The position numbers were made by a program, and so were the translations under genes. The notes under the pieces were generated by a model, which was not told where the DNA came from, ran no database searches, and saw only the letters and a list, made by a program, of their open reading frames with translations. Source: Rhynchopus sp. YZ270_cl-10 (Eukaryota > Euglenozoa > Diplonemea > Diplonemida > Diplonemidae). Taken from it: DNA of 64,000 nt. Positions 54,616 to 63,500 of the stretch are shown here, one piece after another (position 1 is the first letter of the stretch; every line of letters starts with the position of its first letter). The stretch lies in assembly GCA_964035575.1 (NCBI GenBank), contig OZ037857.1, positions 806,001 to 870,000 of the forward strand. Reading direction: 5' to 3'.

Positions 54616-54789
54616 ATGGCTGATATCATACGTGCGGGGTATGTGTCCAAATTGAAAACCGACGGCATTAGAACCCATGAGAACTTACAAGACTATCTTC
54701 CCCTGTGCGGCACCAAAACGATGATGTACGCTTTGGAGCTTTCCGACTACCGAGGGAATGTATCTTGTCATTCACTGTTCGGTATCTAA
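54616..54789 (+). pseudogene. Upstream 57-codon frame in phase with the next ORF
   Basis: The ATG at 54616 opens a 57-residue frame that ends in TAA at 54787-54789. The next base starts the ATG of the 156-codon frame, in the same phase. No pyrimidine tract separates the two. Either a stop has broken one gene, or a short upstream ORF precedes the real start. Use of TAA as a sense codon is unlikely, because the neighbouring 2,140-codon frame contains no in-frame TAA, TAG or TGA. Confidence 0.4.
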
Positions 54790-55260
54790 ATGATGGTTTT
54801 TGTCCCGGATAAAGACTACGAAGCAGACAATCGCGAAATGTGGAGGGTTTTTGGTGGTCCGCATCAAAACAAGCCAGTGACTCTATCATCCCGTCCTCAC
54901 AGAATTGTGATGTATGTACATCTGCTGGTGTGCGTGGAGGACTACGAGTTGCGTATTCCTGATTTAGCGAAGATTACCAATGTTGAAGCGTGGCTGAATG
55001 GAATATATGACCAGACGGCACCTCCTGGATCACCACCGGAAGGAGAACAGGCACCAAGTGGCACGTCTGTGGATTTGTCCACAGTCCAGTCTCCATCTCT
55101 AACTTCGGGTGCAGTGAGTGGAGGAGGGTCAGAACCGGGAGGTGGAGGAGGAGAAAGTAAGGGCACAGGCAAGCGGAGTGACAAGGGGAAGGGCGGGAGC
55201 AAGCGGAAGGGCGGAGGTGGAGGCGGAGGCGGGGCAGGGGCGGGAAATAGGTTAGGGTGA
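54790..55260 (+). CDS. Unrecognised 156-residue protein with Gly/Lys-rich tail
   Basis: The first ~75 residues are of mixed composition with several aromatic and acidic residues (VFVPDKDYEADNREMW near the start). They could form a small folded domain. From about residue 76 the sequence becomes low-complexity: a Pro/Ser/Thr linker, then runs of Gly mixed with Lys/Arg and Ser to the end (residues ~107-156). No signal peptide or membrane segment is visible. The chosen ATG follows an in-frame TAA directly, and the frame upstream of that stop is also protein-like. This may therefore be the intact 3' portion of a decayed gene rather than a complete one. The basic Gly-rich tail would suit nucleic-acid binding, but that is only a compositional hint. 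I do not recognise a family. Its strand matches the two genes downstream. Confidence 0.45.
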   Translation: MMVFVPDKDYEADNREMWRVFGGPHQNKPVTLSSRPHRIVMYVHLLVCVEDYELRIPDLAKITNVEAWLNGIYDQTAPPGSPPEGEQAPSGTSVDLSTVQSPSLTSGAVSGGGSEPGGGGGESKGTGKRSDKGKGGSKRKGGGGGGGGAGAGNRLG

Positions 55261-55335
55261 TGTCTCGGTCTCGCAAAGATGTCTCCACTTAAAAGGTGGG
55301 TACTGATGTCTGTCAACTCTTTGGCATTGGTGGGT

Positions 55336-55393
55336 AAGCGATGCGTTGAAAAGCGTGCCTTTTGGACGAAGGAAAGCGACGCGTTGAATAGAG
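55336..55393. repeat. Right copy of the ~57-bp flanking module
   Basis: AAGCGATGCGTTGAAAAGCG begins at 55336 and is followed by TGCC. AAGCGACGCGTTGAATAGAG begins at 55374. Order and spacing match the pair at 1015-1072 just left of the array, about 54.3 kb away. GACGCGTTGAA here is an exact 11-bp match to the reverse complement of the array unit, whereas array units all run in the opposite orientation. This copy lies about 1 kb beyond the array's right edge. Confidence 0.6.
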
Positions 55394-55485
55394 GTTGGTT
55401 TTTATTTTTATTAGTGGAAGGTGATGAAATAATTCCGGATCGGTGTGTCTGGGTTGTGTGTCGTTTTTGTCTGCTATGCGGAGCC

Positions 55486-55527
55486 ATGGTCGCATATGGT
55501 CATACATGGTTATATATGGTCGCATAA
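55486..55527. repeat. Four 10-bp ATGGT repeats
   Basis: ATGGT recurs at 55486, 55496, 55506 and 55516, exactly 10 bp apart, with AT-rich variable bases between. The repeat is short, local and intergenic. No function is apparent. Confidence 0.75.
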
Positions 55528-56139
55528 TCCTGTGATTTAAGCTCATATCCTTTTTCACATATTCTTCTTCTTATGAAATGTATTTCATTAACACTTACTA
55601 TGTGCAAGTAGATTTGGAGGACAGAACTCACTTTCCTATAAACACCTTTTACAGTGCTGTTCTCCACGCGACCCTCCTCATGTAAGCATCGAAATTCTTG
55701 TGGAATACGGCTTCCAGTACGTAATAATGTTGTGAACCTACAGGACGTTGATATGTTGAAGAGTATTTGACCGGCGATTCACCTCCATTACCTGCAATAG
55801 ACCGTTTTGCCCTGTCGACCAACCCCACAATATCTCACTTTTCTATGATATCACCCGTACAACGGACAAAGCAATCCGACACTCGTCCATTTGCTATTGA
55901 ACAGATGGAGCCACGCTCACAGTACTGCTGTGGGAGCGCCCTTACTGAAGTTGTTGATGACTCAGCGTAGAAACTTGCCTGCAAATCACAGACGGACAGG
56001 CGACACTTGCGTGTAGCAATGTGCTTATCAAAGATTTATTTTCATCCGCAGTCGGGTCCACATTACCTCACGTTGTCGGTCCAGCAGTCCGTTCTCACCC
56101 CTCTTGCAGTGCACTTGTCGGGTTTATTTCAAGTCAACC

Positions 56140-56194
56140 TTTTTCTTGACTCCCCTCCTCACACATTATACCCTCCCCTCAACCCCACGTACAG
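56140..56194 (+). promoter_or_regulatory. Predicted spliced-leader acceptor of the coiled-coil gene
   Basis: A strongly pyrimidine-rich stretch (C/T blocks around 56142-56185) ends in ACAG, with the AG at 56193-56194, 108 bp before the chosen ATG at 56303. This is the usual layout of a trans-splicing acceptor in kinetoplastids. The assignment rests on that layout only; a cis-intron acceptor would look the same, but no matching upstream exon was seen. Confidence 0.5.
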
Positions 56195-56249
56195 TACAAC
56201 CACCTAATATCCAAACCCACAGACAGACGTGCCCACTTCCTAGAAATAT

Positions 56250-56270
56250 ATGTGCTGTACGATGAGGTGA
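56250..56270 (+). other. Short upstream ORF before the coiled-coil gene
   Basis: An ATG at 56250 opens six codons ending in TGA at 56268-56270. A second ATG within it (56262) shares the same stop. Both lie between the predicted acceptor AG and the main ATG and are out of frame with the main ORF, so they would be met first by scanning ribosomes. This could lower translation of the downstream protein. Confidence 0.4.
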
Positions 56271-56302
56271 ATTTTGCAAAAGACAAGAACGACACACACA
56301 GA

Positions 56303-57211
56303 ATGTCTCACTGGATACCCTCCACCCCACCCGGCGCAGGTGTATCGAACCCCGTGTCTGGCGTGTCGTCGGTGGCACATGTTATTAACACGTTTGGCGC
56401 GGTGTCCTCGACAAGCACATACGCTCCGCCACCTGTGTCGGAAGGAGGTTATGAGGCAGAGTACACTCAGCAGTATACCAATAATCAGCCATTGATGGAG
56501 GTAGAGCTGCGGCAGCGTGTGCTTGAGGAGCGTGAGCGTGTTGTACAAGAGAAAGAGGCGATTGTGAAGCAGATGCGCACGAATGCAGAGCAAATGAAGA
56601 AGGAGATGCAAACCGCGGCCTGCTTCCTGGAGGAGCGGGAACGTGCGGTCACAGAGCGCACCGAGATCCTGCAGGACCGCGAGGATTCGCTGCACCTGAC
56701 ACCACACCACATAGGGGTGGTTCCACCTACACGCGCGACGCCTTCGCAGCAACAGCAGGCCGAAGTCATCCACACTCTACAGAGACAGGTGGACCATCTT
56801 GAGGCTGCATTGGGTACAGAGAGGGGTGAGCGGGACAGCATCGGTGTCTTAATGCAGATCTCAAGCGACTTTGATTCGTTCAAAGAGGCTGCGGCAGTGC
56901 AGCAAGGTGTCCAGTCCGCTCATATTGGGGGGCTGACAAGGGACCTGGAGGAGATGCGGGAAGAGATGATGATGAAAGACGCGCAACTTGCCGCCGAACG
57001 TCTTCAAGCAAACCGTCTCTGCGAAGCGTTGTTGTTGGTACAGACACGTGCGGGTTCTTTAGCCGAACATCAAGCGTCGTTGCACACTGCTATGAAGCAA
57101 GCGGTAACAGAGCTTTCGAATCTAGCAGCTATTGTTGATGAACAGCAGGCGGAGTTACATGTGCGCAGCCAAAGGATACAGCAATTAGAGCAGATTGTCA
57201 GCCGAGGTTGA
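56303..57211 (+). CDS. Two-segment coiled-coil protein, 302 residues
   Basis: The start chosen is the first in-frame ATG (56303). The frame is open further upstream to 56252, but only from a GTG. Residues 1-64 are Ser/Pro/Gly-rich and probably disordered. Residues ~65-120 form a highly charged coiled coil in which the motif LEERER appears twice, 35 residues (five heptads) apart. Residues ~121-145 are a Pro/Gln-rich break (ending SQQQQ). Residues ~143-302 are a second long coiled coil with regular hydrophobic spacing to the C-terminus. No membrane segment, signal peptide or catalytic motif is seen. Proteins of this form usually serve as cytoskeletal or scaffold components; that is a guess from architecture. 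It lies on the same strand as its neighbours and has a predicted splice acceptor and an upstream mini-ORF in its leader. Confidence 0.8.
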   Translation: MSHWIPSTPPGAGVSNPVSGVSSVAHVINTFGAVSSTSTYAPPPVSEGGYEAEYTQQYTNNQPLMEVELRQRVLEERERVVQEKEAIVKQMRTNAEQMKKEMQTAACFLEERERAVTERTEILQDREDSLHLTPHHIGVVPPTRATPSQQQQAEVIHTLQRQVDHLEAALGTERGERDSIGVLMQISSDFDSFKEAAAVQQGVQSAHIGGLTRDLEEMREEMMMKDAQLAAERLQANRLCEALLLVQTRAGSLAEHQASLHTAMKQAVTELSNLAAIVDEQQAELHVRSQRIQQLEQIVSRG

Positions 57212-57487
57212 GGTGTTGTCTAGAAAGCATTTATTTTTGTGGTTTGGGGATCTGATAACCACGCGTGTTTGTAAATGGTTCTCGTACATACAGTTTTTTT
57301 TTTTTGTATTTTGTGGTTAGAGTTGTAGAATATTTCAAAACAATGCTGTTCCCACTGCGCAAAAACTGGCATGTCTGACTTGTCCTTGCCCAGGTGTGGG
57401 GAACATCAAACAAACAAGAAAAATAGAAACAAAATAAAACGGAGCAGCATCACATTTTTAATACACAGATACATTCTCCCACACTGG
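57212..57487. other. Intergenic spacer with a T12 run
   Basis: The 3' UTR and intergenic region between two same-strand genes. It has a run of 12 T at 57294-57305 and an in-frame stop (TAG at 57424) that limits the next gene's frame upstream. No separate gene is supported. Confidence 0.5.
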
Positions 57488-57521
57488 CAACCAACCCTCA
57501 CCACCCACTCTTCCTCTCCAG
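57488..57521 (+). promoter_or_regulatory. Predicted spliced-leader acceptor of the giant gene
   Basis: A C/T-rich tract (CCCACTCTTCCTCTCCAG at its end) finishes with AG at 57520-57521, 58 bp before the ATG at 57580. No ATG falls between the acceptor and position 57566, where an out-of-frame ATG precedes the real start. This is the classic short-leader arrangement of trans-spliced genes. It is predicted from layout alone. Confidence 0.6.
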
Positions 57522-57579
57522 GTTACACTTCACACCGCTTGTTACCATTCCCCGCAACTATCCTCATGATAAGAAGACC

Positions 57580-60500
57580 ATGCTGTTGTTTATCAGCAGC
57601 ATTTGCTGGGCGATGTGCATGGGGGCAACAGTCACACCTTCGCTGTCGGGGTCTGCCACACTTCCCACAGCTACAGCAACCACTACATCTTCTCACTCTT
57701 ACAGTAGAACTCTCACAATACCGACGATGACAATATCACGGTCTCTCACAGACACGAAGTCTCGCACATTGCGCACAGCGACAACATCTATGACATTACC
57801 CACAGGGACAGTGAGCCACTCGTATTCCGTGACACTGCCGACACGGTCAGGAACGTTCACAAAGTCAGTTACTTCGACGATGTCGCTTCCAACAGCTTCT
57901 AATTCATTTTCATTGCCGACTTTGACAGTATCGATCACGGGAACAGGGACTTCCACATTCTCGCTGCCGACGCTGACAGTTTCGTTAAGTCCGTCTCCGA
58001 CTTTTTCGAAAACCATCACATTGCCGACGTTGACAGTATCCCTGACAGGAACGTCAAGTCCTTCACCAAGTTTCACCATGACATTGCCAAGTGGGAGTGT
58101 GAGTCGTTCGAACAGTGCGACGTTTTCGCTTCCAACGGGTACGGCAAGTACCACCCAGAGTATATCGCACTCGCATTCTGATTCACGGTCACAGTCGCAG
58201 TCGTTCACTGCGAGTCACTCTCTCTCCTCCAGTATGTCCATGACACTGCCAACACAGACTGTGTCGCTGACAGCGTCACCCACAGCAACAGAAACCGTGA
58301 CGTCGACGTTCACACTTTCAGCAACTGTGACATATTCGCTGACGGACACGTTTTCGTTGTCAGTTACGTTCTCAGAGTCGTTGACGGAGACTGTGTCGTT
58401 GACAGAGACGTTCTCAGAGTCGTTGACAGAGACAAGATCACTGTCCTTCACGGACACGCTGACGCACACATTCTCGCTGATTAGATTTGATAACTATACC
58501 ACCGAGAAGTCACCTCTTCAGGAGGTCGAGGGGCAGGAGGTGCGCCTTATGCTGAAAACAATCGTGAACGGGGAGCAGAAAAGTCTTTTCAACGTCTCGA
58601 ACAACAACAACTACGAAGAGGAGCTTGAGTTACGTGTCTACAAACACGAGACGCTGCTGGGTCATGACTGTACAAAGTACGTTGCACGCGACCAGTCGAT
58701 TTACTTCCCCCTGTACGAGACGCGCAAGTTTGGCTTGGAGGACACTTCGTACATTGAGGGGGAGGCGTTTGCGGAAAAGGCGTTTGTCACTTTCTCTGCT
58801 CCCCACAGCTTTTTGAAGTGGATTGTCTGCTTCAAGCACAAACCTGTTGTGTTTGAGTCAGAGTTCATTGTTGGGAAGTGGCTTCTCTTCACCGATTCTG
58901 GGTACGCAGATCCTACTGACAGATATATCCATCATAAGCACATCTTTCAGTCGCATCCCTCTCACACTTGGTTCGAGTTGATGGAGCCATCGGCAAACCA
59001 GTATGCAGCGATCCGGGTGATGAAGACCGATATTTCGTGGAATTTCACCCTTGCAGGGTCTGCGTGCCAGAGATTCCCTCAGGACCATGCTGAATGCTCA
59101 TTAGGGGATTCCCTTAAGATTGTGAGACGTAATGCGCCCTGCACAGATGAGCCTGGGACGTATCACGACGCACCGACTGGGCCATCTGCACACATCTATC
59201 CTGGTTCTGCTGTTGTGGACCACACTGGGGCGTGGTTGCCACCAGCATACCCTACATTGACGTCGTCTGCGACTAGTGGTGGTATTGCGCTGTTCGGGAC
59301 ACCAGACAAGCATCCTCTCGTGGAGGTCTTCAATACCACGGAAACGGCACACTATGTGCTGGCATTTGTGAAGCTGCCTGCGGATGCTGGTGAGTACGAC
59401 GTGTGCTTCTCCGCCCGCCAGCAGCGTGCAGCGTGGAAGCAGAGTGGCAGCAACACGACCCTTTCTTCGTTCCCAATGTGGCGCAAGCTCTGGCACTGCC
59501 CAGGTGGGTGCCCCGAACGTGCCCCGCGGTCACAGTTTTGGAATCTGCACCTTGAGCTGTCAACTTTACCGACGTTTCGTGTCGACATCGAGCGATTTTC
59601 ATGGTCTATCAAGGATCTGACGGAACACAGCTACGGGTCTATACGCGTCAGTGGCGCTGGGCTGAGCCGGGCGACGAACAACTTCACCGAGGAGAGCTAC
59701 TGGTACTCCCCAGGCGGCGACCAGCTGCGCCTTGTGGAGGTGGCGAGCGCAACGGAGACCGCAGCGACGCCTGCGTCCCTAGGGTGCTGGGACTGGGTGA
59801 GGCAGCAGTACCAGGACGAGGAGGCGTTGTACCCTTCTGCGTCGCGAGACCTCAATGGCCCGCCTGGCAGCTTTGCGACAAATGAGAAGGCTGGTGTCAC
59901 CACGGCGTACACGTCCATCTACACAGGCCGGCGCTACCTCTCACGTTACGTCTGCTACAAGAAGGGCAGCGATGGGGCAGGCTGGCGCGTGCTCCCGTGG
60001 GACACTTCAGGCGAGTGGTCCGACCTCCCCATGCGCTACCTCTTCGCACACACTGCAGACCGCGTTGCAATCAACTTCACGGAGCCAAAGCCATACCCTC
60101 TCATCCCGGGACCACACTTCACAGAGACACCCACACAGGTGACATACTCAATGAACGACACGCGTGCAGGAACGTGGGGTCCAATCTTTGTCCACTTCCA
60201 GAACTTCACAGGAAGGTCGCCCTTTGTAAACCCAATCGTGCGCATCGTCCTTGCAACGAAGCCGTGTGAATACACAAGACTCTACCTCTGGGATGACGGC
60301 GAGGAGTCAAAGAATGTGACCAAGCTGCCAGACACGTACGCAGTAAGGCCCGAGGGGGTGCCTGCGTATGGTGACCCACTGTACATCCGCATACCCGCAA
60401 CACCCGGTCTGTACAGGGTTTGTTTTCGCAGCAGCAACTGGAACTGGCTCGCCAGCCCAGACCTATTTGAAGTGACTACCCCTCCTGCGATAGCGATAGA

Positions 60501-63500
60501 GGTCTTGGACAACCGTGAGCGTGTCGACACAGTGGCAATGGTCAATGACGGCGACTTTTATCTTTCAACATTGGACACACTCAAACTGGTACGCCCAAAT
60601 ACTGACTGCCTGGGCCCATCAGTGCTCCACACGTCTGTTGCGTATGAGTACTGTGAGGCTGCAGATAACGCCTTTTGCGGCTCGCAGACGGATGCAGTTG
60701 TTATCGATGAGACACCTTCGATTTTCAGGCGCTTGTCGCAGACGAATGCAGCACCGCAGCACTACAGGAAGAAGATCGCCTTCTACATTACGACACCCAA
60801 GGCGGGGCAGTACATGTTGTGCTTCAGGCAGAACTTCACATCGAACTGGATCATTGGGAACTCAACGTGGCTGGGGGTGAAGTACGTACCGCCAATTGTG
60901 ACACCTGCACCAGAGGAGACAGGGCGGTCAGACCTCCGCGGTGGGCTGGTCAAGGAGTTCCTGGTCGAACGCTATCAGCGCACTGCAAACGAGTTTTCTG
61001 CGAAGCTTGTGAAGTGTGACCACCCCGCACCCTGCATCCAGTCCCCGGTGGGCACGGAAGCAAGCCAGTACGGGTCCTCCACCATAGACTCGCTCGACCA
61101 CGGGGACAGGCTGCTCTTCAACGTCACCATACCGGATGCAGCTGGCTGTCACTACCTCTGCTATCTCATCGATCCGTACACATGGCACCGACTGGGTCCG
61201 TACACAGTGTTCAAGAACAACATGTGGTGGTCGGGTGCCTCCTCCCCATACAACACGCAAACGATTGAGCTGAAGATCACTTCACTGAATTTTCCGTTGG
61301 ATACAAAGCCCTTCGCGCTAGGAGGTGACAAGGCAAGCCTGCAGCTGCAGCAGCTTCCGTGCTCGGAGAAAGGGCAGGTAGTAGGAATGGACTTGGGGTT
61401 GGGCGACGGGCAAGTCTCAACAGCGACTCTTATTGCAACACTGCCGTCTCCAAAGGACAACTCTCGCATTGTCTACAAGGTGTGCATGTTCACCTCGCTT
61501 CCTGAACTGAACAACGAGAAAAACTGGCTTGAACTTCCATCGCTGACTGGGCACGTGCTCGCAACGCTCCCTGTAGCGATATCGAACTGGTTTCTCGACC
61601 CAATCCTGCGCTACAACAACCACCCCACGCAGACGCACAGCGGTATCTCCACAGTGTACAACACGACGGCAGACAGCACGACGGTTGGGTTCTCGTTCTC
61701 GCTACACTCTCCCATCATTGGGGGTGAGGTCAAGCTTGTGCAGTACAGTGCTTCTGGTTGCCTTACGTCGGGTGTGCCGGGCATATCGCCGCGCATTTCT
61801 GATCAGTACGTCATCTTCCAGATGCCGCTTGACCCTGGGCAGTACGTGGTGTGCTACAAAGACGTATCTGGGGGTGGGTGGTTTGCAGTGCGTGGCGAGA
61901 ACAGAACAGAGTTCATTACTGTCGTTGCTGCAGCGCACCCGTCGTACCTGAAACTCTCGGAGTCGAAAGTGATGCTCTCACACCTGACAACAATAGGGGT
62001 AACCGTGGCGCCCACCTCGTGTGATATGGTGGGTGCAGCGGACTGGCTTCCCACCATAGCGCAGGACACGTGGGCGTCGTCCAACCTGAAACTGCCCCCG
62101 GACAACCGGAACACGTTTGGTCGTTACATTGTATGTGTGCTGATGAAGGACGGCACAAGGTACCACGCTATGAACGTCGGGAACGATGTGGAAGGAGGTG
62201 GGTCGGGCTACTTCCAACAGGGCTTGGTCGCAGAGGCACTCAGTGTGCAGCTCGAAAACCCGCAGTTCGTGCCTGCGTTCAACCGTTTCTCGATATTCAA
62301 CGAGTCTGTCTTCAAGGCGTTCCCGAGCACGCCCTCGGTGTCGTCCATATCAAGCTTCCGCTCCTATTCAGAAATATCGGTTGACAAACGTCTGCGCATC
62401 CAAGCCACGTTGCAGCGTTTGGGGGTGACCGTTCCGTACGGGACAGGCAAGGTGTGGATTGTACCGTGCCCCGTGCCCGGGTCGAAGCAGGACCTTTACT
62501 GCGAGAACGATGCCTCCTTCGACAAGGACCCGCCGTACCTCTTGGAGGGGGAGACGTGCCAGAAGCTCCAGCTCGGCACGGCAGTCTTTGATGTCTCGCT
62601 TGTGTCGGGGTGTGCGAACGAGTACGGCTGTGGGATGAAGATCCGTGCGAAGCTGCAGAATTTTGTGTTCACCTCGCAGCCTGTGTGGACGAACGTTGCG
62701 ACGCACCAGACCGACGAGATCAAGATCCAGCCGTCATTTTTATGCCTGAGCGGGCGTGCCTGCACACTGCGCATGACGTCGTCCTACTTGGGTGTGCATG
62801 AGGGAGCCCCCACAGGGAGGGTCGAGCTGAGCTACGCCTACAATACATCGAGCTTGAAGTCTGGCGTGCCCGGTGCGGGTGTGATCAACTGGCAGCAAGG
62901 CGGGGTCATCAGAATCGACTTCGTCCCCGTCCTCGATCCACAGGTACTAGAGCTGCAGGTCGGGATCCTTGCGAAGATAGAAGGGAATAACCTTGAGTTT
63001 CCTTCGTCCCTTGTCATCAAGACTGTGTTTGCGCAGCAGATCGAAATTCTGGATTTGATACCAAAGGACACAGTAACGAAGGCGTTGCGCGCGAACCGTA
63101 TCCCCGCAGACTCCTGGCAGCCAGAGGCAGGGGGCTACGTGGAGGCAAACCTTCCCTACATCCTGATCTTCTCGGTCAAGGACCCCGACGGGCTTCTGAT
63201 GGAGGACCTCTCGAACTACAACTGCCACATCGAGCTCCACACCAACGCAGCAGGGAACTCGCTGCTCGACGCCTCTCACGACTCCATCACACTCTTTCCA
63301 CAGGATCTGACTGTGAAACGGCTTTCAACCCCAGCGCTCCTCCAGGGCTGGAGCCACCCAACAGTCTTCTCACTGAAGTTCCGTGTTCTCAACAACCTCG
63401 GCTGTGGGCGGTGGAATCCGTGCGTTTTAAATGTGACTCTTTCTCCAAAAAAGAGTGCCTCGATACCGACTGTGCATGCAGGAGTTACAGTATCCATCAG

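Larger units (their letters stand above)
55261..56139. other. Intergenic spacer with no supported gene
   Basis: A ~0.9-kb gap between same-strand genes. It holds a copy of the array-flanking module (55336-55393) and four 10-bp repeats (55486-55527). Otherwise I see ordinary mixed sequence. Short open frames at 55279-55527 and 55767-55970 show no domain; the latter starts at TTG, with its first ATG at 55845 leaving 41 codons. The stretch would be 3' UTR and intergenic sequence in a polycistronic unit. Confidence 0.5.

Noticed and set aside
54436-54789. Reassigned UAA/UAG codons explaining the in-frame stops
   Set aside because: The adjacent 2,140-codon frame and the 302-codon gene use no TAA or TAG internally, which is not expected if these were sense codons.
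54942-55487. 181-codon Pro-rich frame on the - strand
   Set aside because: It is the mirror of the Gly-rich tail encoded on the + strand; the low-complexity GC-rich sequence removes stops on both strands.
56007-56207. 66-codon frame with a TTG start before the coiled-coil gene
   Set aside because: It consists largely of the pyrimidine tract of the predicted acceptor and has no protein-like composition.
56240-56883. 177- and 132-codon frames on the - strand across the coiled-coil gene
   Set aside because: They are shadows of the highly charged coiled coil: codons for Glu, Arg and Gln reversed give Leu/Ser-rich open frames.
57371-57730. 119-codon + strand frame overlapping the start of the giant gene
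   Set aside because: It overlaps the giant frame out of phase, spans the predicted acceptor site, and its own first in-gene ATG (57566) leads into no recognisable sequence.
57699-58469. 169- and 84-codon Val/Asp/Ser-rich frames on the - strand
   Set aside because: They are antisense to the Ser/Thr-rich repeats of the giant gene, whose biased codons keep the opposite strand open.
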